DNA of 64,000 bases from Brachyhypopomus gauderio (taxonomy: Eukaryota; Chordata; Actinopteri; Gymnotiformes; Hypopomidae): the NCBI RefSeq assembly GCF_052324685.1, contig NC_135222.1, forward strand, positions 6,409,914 through 6,473,913, written 5' to 3'. The notes under the pieces were generated by a model. That model was not told where the DNA came from. It was given only the letters and a program-made list of their open reading frames with translations, and did no database searches. Position 1 is the stretch's first letter; each line of letters opens with the position of its first letter. The translations under genes were made by a program, and so were the position numbers. Below, piece by piece: positions 14,701 to 34,300 of this stretch.

Positions 14701-16982
14701 AGCTGAGATATCCGTTTCAGGTGTTTTATCTTTAGGATGTCCAAAAGTGGGAATCTTAAAATTTGGCATTTTCATTTTTCCTGAAGGGCCATCAATGTCC
14801 ATATCAGGAGATTTGACATTTAGGTTTGGGCCTTCATCTGAGTCCAGATTGGGTGATGACATTCTTAAATTTGGCCTCTGCAAATCTCCTTTAACATCAA
14901 TTTCAGGGCTTTTGAAATCTGGAAGATTCTGATTGGGCATTTTGTGTTTCCCTTTAGGACTATTGATGTCAATATCAGGAGTTTTCTTTAAACTTTGGAG
15001 TAAAAATTCTGGACTATAGTTATGTTTAGAGGTAGTGTCTATGTCAAGCTGAGGAGTTTTAACCCTACCTTGTTCCATCATGAATTGACCTGACACCAAG
15101 TCTGAATTATATTCATCAAATTCAGGTACTCTAACCTCATCTCTCTGGCCAAGAGAAACACTTTGCTGCAGTGGGTCAAAGTTGTATTCATATTCTGAGA
15201 CACCATGAGCGTTAGCTTTGCTATTTGATTTTTTTGTTTTTAGAAATTTACCCACTGGCACATTTGTCCTAACATCTGGACTTGGGTTATTAACTTCTGA
15301 ATCAAAATCTGTCATAGTTTCTACAACGTTCATATTTGGTGTCTTATTGTATGTGTGAGGTCCCAGATCAGGTCTGGTTATTGAGTCACTCATGTTTGTA
15401 GTTATATCTATGTTGCCCTTCTGTAGTACCACACTTGTGTTTGGCAATGTTTTCATATCATTTTTGTTGACCTCTGGAGTGCCTGTGACTGTAATATCAT
15501 TTTGACTCTCTAAAGGCCCAAAATGGTCCACTGACTGTAAAGTTTTTAAGGACTTTTCCCTGCGTTCTACCTTCTGAAGGCAGGCTTCTACATCCACTTT
15601 CTTGTTTCTGAAGTCCACCATTGGCAAGTCATTTGGAAGAAGACTGCTGATGTCATTTTTTGTTTTGTCATGACTTAAAACATGTGCAGCCTTTTGCCCA
15701 TTAAGGGAGCTGGTTGCCTTTTCTTGACTTCCATCTGGGTTTTCTTTCAAAAATTTCTTGACTTTGGTACTAAAAATCTTGCTGTAAGAATCCTTAAGCA
15801 TCTGCAGAAATATTTTGATAGCTGTTAGTGTTTTATGTGCCACTATTTGTTATGCATTTCTGATACTTATCTTGTTAACTTCTTTTATAACTGTACTTAT
15901 TATACATTTGAATTATCTTTACCACGTACCTCATCCGGAGCTTTGATTCTATCCAGACTCTCCAAACTCTTAGACTTGCTAGATCCCTTGTTTTGCTTTG
16001 CCAGCATTTGAACCTTGTCATCATATGGTTCTATTAGCTTCAGTATTTCAGCCACTTCATACTTTGTCAGGTGGTCAAAGTGAATAGTGGCACCAACAAT
16101 TTTATCTCCTGCAGCATTAATAGGAAGAATGTCTTTTGTACACAACAGAATAAAGTTTTATCTTTTGTGTTGATTTTAACATTGGTTATATACACATGAA
16201 AAAAAACACATGTTCCTGGTCTTCAAATTGCACAGGCTCTCGTGCAGAGGTTAGTTGCAACCTGATCTAGTATTCAAATGTCATTGAAAACCTTAAGTGG
16301 ATAATGTGTTAGACTAAGGATGGAAGTAAATTCTGCAGAAATTATGCAAGCAGTGCTGGAGATACATGATATATGATTTAGAATTTACTGTAGTATTACT
16401 TAAAATATGAAGTTACCTTCTTGCAGTCCCTGACTTGCTGATAAATCAGGGTTAATCCTGGACACAAGCACAGAACCTTTTCCATCTTCCTCAAGCACAA
16501 GGCTGTCAGAGAATCTCCTTTGATGTCGAGGCTGAAAATATATGCGATAAGGTATATACATGCATAAGAAATAGTGTCCATGTTGATTCAAACTGTGTCA
16601 TTTGGAAATATAAAAACAATTGTAGACCTAATTAACCTAAATTATGATATAACAGAAAAATATCTTACTCGGGTATATTTCCATGCATAAATAAAGTAAA
16701 AAGGAGCTGCAGTTTTATTTACATAATTTGATCACGATTTACTTTATTATATGGTTTTTTTGTCTACCGTAAATGTTTCACCACATAACCAAGCTTCAAG
16801 TGTTAAAGTGAATAAGTTCTGATGCACATCTACTGTATAAAACTTAGATTTTTACTTTTGTAAGAATATCAACATTGAGTTATCATAATACTTTAAATTA
16901 AATACTTTAAAAACATATAAGAAGGGATATGTATGATTAGGGAAATGTTGTTACAATAACAACAATAATAGTTTCTTACCAT
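8785..16982 (-). CDS. AHNAK/periaxin-family giant repeat protein with N-terminal PDZ domain
   Basis: Coding exons on the minus strand: 16982-16980 (only the ATG, last codon of a 37-nt exon), 16531-16417, 16108-15930, and one giant exon 15801-8785. The sum is 7314 nt, 2437 aa. Residues about 8-95 form an AHNAK-type PDZ domain (LVLEEDGKGSVLVSRI, then LQEGDKIVGATIHFDHL). A basic linker and an acidic/serine-rich stretch follow. From about residue 430 the protein is built of AHNAK-like repeats of the form GKxKMPKFxxxxxGxP and PDMxIDGP. The family acts as large membrane-cytoskeleton scaffolds (AHNAK, AHNAK2, periaxin). The repeat chemistry is closer to AHNAK than to periaxin. I assign no symbol because a lineage-specific paralogue is likely. 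The tail ends KKSKFKLLTIV. Exon phases are consistent throughout. Confidence 0.9.
10060..14840 (-). repeat. 1062-bp (354-aa) higher-order tandem repeat inside the AHNAK-like exon
   Basis: The same anchor (GGATGTCC-type sequence on the plus strand) recurs at 10481, 11543, 12605, 13667 and 14735. The spacings are 1062, 1062, 1062 and 1068 bp, giving about four and a half near-identical 354-residue units. Each unit contains several shorter AHNAK-type motifs (GPNLNVKSPDMDIDGP, KFGFSGNLPKGPDLKGPK, GGLTLPDVNLPSGNVKMPK). Units differ by scattered substitutions only, which suggests recent amplification or homogenisation. Because the length is a multiple of three, the frame is preserved. Confidence 0.93.
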
Positions 16983-17016
16983 GCTTTTACAAGCGTGATT
17001 TTACCAAGGCTCAAAT
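16980..17016 (-). other. 37-nt exon supplying the AHNAK-like start codon
   Basis: On the minus strand an acceptor (TCACAG) precedes 17016 and a donor (GTAAGA) follows 16980. The exon ends exactly with ATG, which joins in frame to CCTCGACATCAAAGG of the next exon (M-P-R-H-Q-R). The two upstream frames in this exon do not extend the protein convincingly, so this ATG is the likely start. Confidence 0.6.
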
Positions 17017-18542
17017 CTGTGATGAATGAAAAGGACAGATGATCAGATGAGGTGTGTTGTGTTATGTATTTTGGAACAAACAAAATGGTGCATGGAACTT
17101 CATTCATTTACTTACAAAAAGTGTACTGCATTTTATTAACAATATATGCTGCCTGTGCCAGTCCATCATGCCCTGAAGGAGGGGGTGGTGTCAGAGACTG
17201 TCACTCAAGAAGCTAAATGTGTATTTTGAATGCCATGCTAGTGAGTTGTCTCTGGCCATTGGAGGGGGGGGGGGGGGGGGCGTTTAGCTTTGGGAACATG
17301 TCCATTGTTACAGGACAACCCTGCTGTGAAGGGATGTGTGTAAACCCTCATGAAGGGCATGATGTGACCCAGACTGAAGGGTAAATGGGAGAGGGATGTA
17401 CAGGGTGAAGTGCATAGGTGTGTTCTCCCAAGGAGGGAGAGAACAAGATTATGTTATGAAGTTAACTGAAGTTGCCAATGATTTTGAATTGCAGGGCATG
17501 TATCCCTTAACACGCAGTCTTGCGCCAACACTGAAACTAATTAACTGAAACTAACCAGCAAGAATTACTACCACTATCGGGTTAGAAATTAAGGAAAAAC
17601 CTGATGAGCCTGTTAGCAACAGCACTACAAGGAATAAAACAATAAACTCAAACTACTGTTACCATACCAAAGGGGGATCTGCTGTGGCACTCAAACAGCA
17701 GTGAATCACTCATGCAGAACCTTCAGTAAACATATTACTACTTTTTCATTTTATATTTTAAACATGTTTTAGAAATCACTCTCCCTACAGCTGTGCATTC
17801 TTTAAACGTCATCAAACAGGCAAGGTACAGGTAGGCAAACAGACCTGAAACTGTTCTGGGACAGTGTATCGACGAGACTTAAGAACGGGTTAGGCCAGAA
17901 TAAAGGATACTGTGCATTGAGCCACACCCTCTGGTTTAAACACACAGATGCAGTGCAGATTTCATTGGTAGTACATGCTGTTTTGACAATATTTGCACTG
18001 GCACCCCTGACAAAACTATAGATTATACTGTGCTTATAGATCTAGGTCTAGCACTTGTCAAAGCAGCAAGTCACAAGTCAGTACTCTTGAGTGCTAGCTT
18101 TCTGTTTATTCTGATACACTTTATTTCAAGTTCAACTGCAATAAATACTTAAATACACCAAATATATATACATTTCACAAATTTACTTTCTGGTTACACA
18201 CTTAAACCACTAGCAAATTACCATGTTAATTAGCTTTGGTGCCGAATTTCTCAATGTCTCATAGTATTTTCCATGTGAAAGAGTATATTTTGAACTTCAT
18301 GTGAGTAATGAATGTCAACCCAGCTAAGAATTCTGAGATTGAATGGTATGTTTGATGCAAGTTACTCAAATCCTCTACAATGTCACTTAAAATGCATAGA
18401 GTAGTGAGTTTGAGCATGATAATTATTCACATTTGAATTCTAATATAGCATAAAATGCCACTCAATTATGTTATGAAAATGCAAACTATTGCACTAAATT
18501 TATCAAGTGATAGCCCATCTAAAACAAGCAGCTGAGCCTTAC

Positions 18543-18690
18543 CTGGCCTTGGATTAAGACGGAGTGGAAGATCAGTGGTGGAAAAGGTCAGTTCCCATGT
18601 TGAAGCTACCGTGCACTGAGTAGTAAGACCATGTTTACTGCTGCTCTCAGCTGGTTGTTTATAGGAGGCATCACACACAGTGGAAGAGCC
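18543..18690 (-). other. Probable 5-prime UTR exon of the AHNAK-like gene
   Basis: A strong donor (CCAG followed by GTAAGG on the minus strand) ends an exon-like stretch at 18543. It lies upstream of the AHNAK-like start exon and in the same orientation. The upper limit is not determinable. Between this point and the abcc10 stop codon at 19977, and between 17017 and 18542, I see AT-rich non-coding DNA and a run of 17 G at 17264-17280, but no gene. Confidence 0.4.
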
Positions 18691-19976
18691 AAAAACTGGT
18701 TTTCCTTCTGGGACAGAGCCCTAGTCGCACACACCAATCTGCAAATTCCTGCTCCGAAATGGAATGGCAACCAACCATACAGGAAAATCTTAGAATGGTC
18801 ACACCTGTAACCTCCCATGTGACTAATGCAGTCATTGTTTCATAAAGAAAACACCCGCTTCTGTTCTCCTCAATCACACTGGAAATGATGATGTGGACTG
18901 AAGATGATATGGGTGGAGATGAGAATTTAACAATGAACACACCTTCTGGTTCATGTTTGTGTTTATACCTTTTTCTTAACACATGGTAACTGTGCAAATT
19001 GTATTATTAACGGAACAGCAAACCCCAACACCCTAAGGTCTGGAAACCCCACACCCTAAGGTCTGATGCTTAAGTCAGTCTGAACTAGAACGATTTGGGA
19101 AAAAAAGCTATATTAAGATTTCTGATGCAAGTGGCATCTGTGATGTATTCTACATTTACATTCCCTTCTTTATAAACATACTAGTCATATTTACTGCCAT
19201 CCTCAGTAGAGAATAAATATCACAGATAATGATATAAATGATTCATAATATATGCATACATATTTGTGAAAAAATATATTCTAAAACTCTTGCTATCACA
19301 ATTCACTTCCCAATAAACAATCACAAACAGGACAGGAGGCTGGAGCCATAATTCCTGGAGGTGTTCTCCCAGCGTTATGTAACCTCGTTAAGTACCGCAA
19401 TAAAAGAATAACGCGCCTAACCTGAAAAAATTTAAATAAACTTTAATAGAAGATGACAAAAAAGTTATAAATTACATACTGTTTATAGGACTGCAAAATG
19501 AAACTCCTCTGTTACTTGGTCACCTTTACCATAAGTGACCAAATTCTGGACCTAACTACGTAAAACTATATCAAATAATTTAAAACATGCAATGACAGGG
19601 ACTAAACCAACGACATTTTACTTTGACATTTTACTTTGATGTTTGAAAGTGTAATAGGTTTAAACAAATAAAACAAATAAGCTCCCTGAGTTTATAAACA
19701 CACAGAATTTCACAGTGCTCTGCTACAGCCATTTAAATGACATTGACACAGCAAAATATATTGCCAATGTCCTAGAAATATGTAGCCATATTCACAAAGA
19801 ATCTCTAGGACTCTTACGTCAGTCTGTCTTTGTTCCCCACAATGGTCCGTGAAAGTGCTATGCAGTACTAAAAGCATTACTCCCACTTATGTAACTATGT
19901 GAATACAGGCCACAGTTTGTAGAGTCTTTAAACAGATTTAACATTTCATTTTAAAACACTATTAGATAAAATCACA

Positions 19977-29068
<9,092 letters not shown>

Positions 29069-30091
29069 GGCCGGGACATGTGAGACACTTTACAGAATTT
29101 TGAGTCACGGTTTGTTTCACTATTAGTTCCTTTGAATTTGGGTAGTTGGTCACATCTTAATTTGCATGCGTTCAAGTCTGGTAGCAATAGAATTTAGCTA
29201 GCTAGCTGTCTAACGATAGTTTTCAATACATTTTAATTAAGTTACTTCATCTATGTAGATAGATGACTAGCTGGTTCTGGCCAGATAACATCTACACTTT
29301 TTAAGATAAATGTACATGTCAAATATAACAAAATCATAGCATCTAGCTTGTTATTTTACGTTTCGGTACAAGCTACTTTGAAATGCTTTGTGTGGTCTCG
29401 AACAAGTAAAACTGTCCCTTTCGTTTTGTTCTATAATTTACCTGTGGAAGTATTTGCTAGTATGCGGCATAGGAAAGCAGAGCACGAACAGGTAGCTATC
29501 CGGATAGAATAAACCCCATCCAAAATAAAATGGTCGCGGATCAACCGCTTTCATAATAAAAGTCCTGAGGCAAGAAAAACGCATACTTGCGCTTCTTCGA
29601 ACGAGTTTTCTGTACTTCTATCCGTAATATTTACAGTTCCACACAAAACAGTGATTTGAATGCTTTATTTTGTCAATCTGGGAGAGATGGGATGACTGTA
29701 GAAAAAGTAGCAAGCTCTGTTGTTTAAGCACCTCAGTACAAATTATACAAACGCACAATTACCTATCAGCCTTTAGACAGGGATTTTTAGGTGTGGGATT
29801 TATCTAGGAAAGATAAAAAAGGGCTTTTTTCTGTTCTGACAGATTCAACCAACCATGGTGCATGAATGAGATACTAACCACTCGATTAAAACCCTGAATT
29901 TGGTCAGTGCACATAAAATTGGCATTTAATATAAGTTAGACAAAAGATAAAGCAGTTCTATGAATGCAGTTTCATGTAATCAGACAGAAATCTCTTTAAA
30001 TAAGGGGTGCGGCTGTCTAAGGCAACATTAAGTTCATAAAAAGGTTCATCTAATAGGCTTGTGTATTACAGGAATGAAATTGTACAATGGT

Positions 30092-30097
30092 TTTATT
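30092..30097 (-). terminator. Candidate poly(A) signal of sp2
   Basis: AATAAA on the minus strand, about 1.26 kb past the sp2 stop codon. The interval 29069-31354 otherwise has no recognisable coding exon. It would hold the sp2 3-prime UTR and the abcc10 promoter region. Confidence 0.3.
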
Positions 30098-31354
30098 TCC
30101 TCATTTACACTATACACAGTCCTCATCCTTCAAGTCTGGCCAGATCAGCCAATATACTTGTTTGTGTAACAAATATCCTACATTTTGTGGTCTCTAGTAT
30201 ACATTTAAATATTCAGACACAACATACAAACATACTTAGGCTGGCATTTCTCGCTTATAGCACTTTTGTGGACCAGACAGATTTTTCATTAACTTGTTTC
30301 GAATACATTCTAAAATGCTTGACTGTCTCCCAGGATGTTTCAAAATGAGCAACTGTTTGTAATCTGTGTCAAATCTACCCTTTTTAAAACCTCTTGATTT
30401 TTGAAATGGGAGTCCACATTTCTCATTGAAAGGTTTATCTGCCACATAGCCACATGAATAATAGCCTCTAAAACTGAGTCATAAAAGACCATCTAAATGC
30501 ATTTGTGACCAAACTATTTGTTTTGATGATGCAACCATTCTCTGTGCAGTTTTTTTTTTTTTTTTACTCCATGGTTCCTGAACCTGTCGTCAATCAATTT
30601 CAAATCTGCCTAGTCTGTTTTTACTATGACATGATTGTCCAGTCACGGCAAAATATTTTCATTTTAAATATCTGATAAGTGTTATAAATGTTAACCAAGG
30701 AAGGTTAAGACAGTTTAAAAGTTTTTGACTTAAGATTCTTAAATGAATCTTGTCTGGGATATAGAGTAAGTCCAAGCATTTTTATATTCAAACTAGCCAG
30801 AGTATATACAAATGTATGTCTGTATGCAAGAGAACACAATAAAAGCCATCCATGAGCTGCTACACACCAGTCAAAAAACTCAAAAAAGAAAAAAGGGGGA
30901 AAAAAAATCAGAAAAATAAAGTCTAAAATCAATAATATGCACAAAATCAGAGCTTTTTTTGCTGGAGTATTTGTGGTGCTGCAACTAATGTCCGAGGTAC
31001 ACCTTCCAGTCTTCTCTCTTAAGAACATACTTTTAAAGCCTCAGGAATTCTCACTACACAGCCACAATGCGTTGCCAGATCCTCCACAGAGAGAACTGTT
31101 ACACCCATGTTATGTACTGGTGCAAGTATAATGTCAGCTCTCTTCTGACAAACGGGATGAGTTGAAAAGGAGACATAACAGGAGTCTAGGCGTATCTGAC
31201 CAGAGGGCCTGTTCAGGGACTGGTTTAGCCCACCCAGCGTGTGTATCCGGGTGGAGAGAGCTGTCCTCTGTGAGGGATAAGCCCCCTCCTTGCTCTTCAG
31301 CCCAGGAAAGAGTCTCTTTCTCAAAAGTTCTAAAAATCTTTTGAAAGCAAATGT

Positions 31355-34300
31355 TCACAAGTTCTTGGTGTTGATGTGTGTTTTATAATGCTTTGTGAGG
31401 TGGTCACTCCGCATGAAACGTTTCTGACACTTGGAACACTCGAAGCGCTTGTCTCCTGCAAAAACACAGAGAATTGTTAACTGTTGAAGGTTAAAAACCT
31501 CCCCGTGCTCCCATTTTACTGTAAGGTATGCAAAATCATACATAACAATAAAGAGCAGTTGTAAAACCTTAACCTAGTACACTTCTTTCGTTAACTACCC
31601 TATAGATTTACATTTACAGCATTAGGCACACACTCTAATCTAGATGGACTGTTTTGGTTGTCTTATAACAGTATCCTCAGCTAGCACAAAGGTATGGTTA
31701 GTGTCCAAATATAGCCCTCCCGAGATACTGCCCGAAAAAGAGTCAGTACTGGAACCTGCACACACAGTACATCTATGTGGGAAAACAAAACCCTGTAACA
31801 GCAGCATCTGCACCATTCTGAAGCTGAATCAGTGCTTCAGGGGGTTCCTAATATGAGCTGTTGGCAGCGGTGCGGTATGTGCACCATACCCGTGTGTGTC
31901 CTGGCGTGCCTCTGAAGCTCATCGCTGCGTGTGAAGCGCTTCCCGCAGAAAACCCAGCTGCAGGCGAAGGGCCTCTCGCCCGTGTGCAGGCGCACGTGCG
32001 CTCGCAGTAAGGAGGTCTTCCGGAAGGTCTTCTCACAGCCTGCTATGTGGCATATGTGCTTCCTCTTGCCCACTTCACCTGGCCTGCAAATGGCACGGCA
32101 AACGGTCATTAATCTGGCCCATAATAACAGAGTTTTATGACTGAGAAAGGAACGATATTCAGAGAAAACTTGTGTGTGGCATTAGGCTGTTAACATAAGA
32201 TGTTAGCGAGAGGCTCGGCACGTAGCTCAATTTAAACCAAACCCATGACTGGAGCACGTTGGCAGGTAGCCTACGAGTCAGGCAGGTAGTCTAAAGGTTC
32301 CTGTGCTTAGTGGTACAAAGTGTCAAAAAAGAAAACTGCAAAGGAAACCAATACAAACACCTTATATGAGGAATAATTTTCACTGCCACACCGGGTTCCC
32401 CGAGCTGCCCCTCCCATGGAGTCGTGCGACACCAGGGTTTCCCTCTGTGCCCCTCCCACGCCGTCATGCAAATCTGATGTTCCCCACAGCTGCCCCTCCC
32501 ATTCTGCCATGCAAAACTGAGGTTTGCCAATCGCTACACCTCCCACGCAGCTGTGTGACACCGAGGTTTCCCTCGCTACACCTCCCACGCAGCTGTGTGA
32601 CACCGAAGTTTCCCTCGCTACACCTCCCACGCAGCTGTGCGACACCGAAGTTTCCCTCGCTACACCTCCCACGCAGCTGTGTGACACCGAAGTTTCCCTC
32701 GCTACACCTCCCACGCAGCTGCGTGACACCGAAGTTTCCCTCGCTACACCTCCCACGCAGCTGTGTGACACCGAGGTTTCCCTCGCTACACCTCCCACGC
32801 AGCTGTGTGACACCGAAGTTTCCCTCGCTACACCTCCCACGCAGCTGTGTGACACCGAAGTTTTCCTCGCTGCCTCCCACGCAGCTGTGTGACACCGAAG
32901 TTTCCCTCGCTACACCTCCCACGCAGCTGTGTGACACCGAAGTTTCCCTCGCTACACCTCCCACGCAGCTGTGTGACACCGAGGTTTCCCTCGCTACACC
33001 TCCCACGCAGCTGTGGGACACCGAGGTTTCCCTCACTACACCTCCCACGCAGCTGTGTGACACCGAGGTTTCCCTCGCTACACCTCCCACGCAGCTGTGT
33101 GACACCGAAGTTTCCCTCGCTACACCTCCCACGCAGCTGTGTGACACCGAAGTTTCCCTCGCTACACCTCCCACGCAGCTGTGTGACACCGAAGTTTCCC
33201 TCGCTACACCTCTCACGCAGCTGTGTGACACCGAAGTTTCCCTCGCTACACCTCTCACGCAGCTGTGTGACACCGAAGTTTCCCTCGCTACACCTCCCAC
33301 GCAGCTGTGTGACACCGAAGTTTCCCTCGCTACACCTCCCACGCAGCTGTGTGACACCGAAGTTTCCCTCGCTACACCTCCCACGCAGCTGTGTGACACC
33401 GAAGTTTCCCTCGCTACACCTCCCACGCAGCTGTGTGACACCGAAGTTTCCCTCGCTACACCTCCCACGCAGCTGTGTGACACCGAGGTTTCCCTCGCTA
33501 CACCTCCCACGCAGCTGTGTGACACCGAGGTTTCCCTCGCTACACCTCCCACGCAGCTGTGGGACACCGAGGTTTCCCTCGCTACACCTCCCACGCAGCT
33601 GTGTGACACCGAGGTTTCCCTCGCTACACCTCCCACGCAGCTGTGTGACACCGAAGTTTCCCTCGCTACACCTCCCACGCAGCTGTGTGACACCGAAGTT
33701 TCCCTCGCTACACCTCCCACGCAGCTGTGTGACACCGAAGTTTCCCTCGCTACACCTCTCACGCAGCTGTGTGACACCGAAGTTTCCCTCGCTACACCTC
33801 CCACGCAGCTGTGTGACACCGAAGTTTCCCTCGCTACACCTCCCACGCAGCTGTGTGACACCGAAGTTTCCCTCGCTACACCTCCCACGCAGCTGTGTGA
33901 CACCGAAGTTTCCCTCGCTACACCTCCCACGCAGCTGTGTGACACCGAAGTTTCCCTCGCTACACCTCCCACGCAGCTGTGTGACACCGAAGTTTCCCTC
34001 GCTGCCTCCCACGCAGCTGTGTGACACCGAAGTTTCCCTCGCTACACCTCTCACGCAGCTGTGTGACACCGAAGTTTCCCTCGCTACACCTCCCACGCAG
34101 CTGTGTGACACCGAGGTTTCCCTCGCTACACCTCCCACGCAGCTGTGTGACACCGAAGTTTCCCTCGCTGCCTCCCACGCAGCTGTGTGACACCGAAGTT
34201 TCCCTCGCTGCCTCCCACGCCACTGTGCAACACCGAGGTTTCCCTCGTAGCCCCCACGCCGCCGTGCGACACCAGGGGTTTGTCTCGCCTTTTCTCCGCA

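Noticed and set aside
30236..30445. 69-codon minus-strand frame downstream of sp2
   Set aside because: No recognisable family; it lies in the probable sp2 3-prime UTR.
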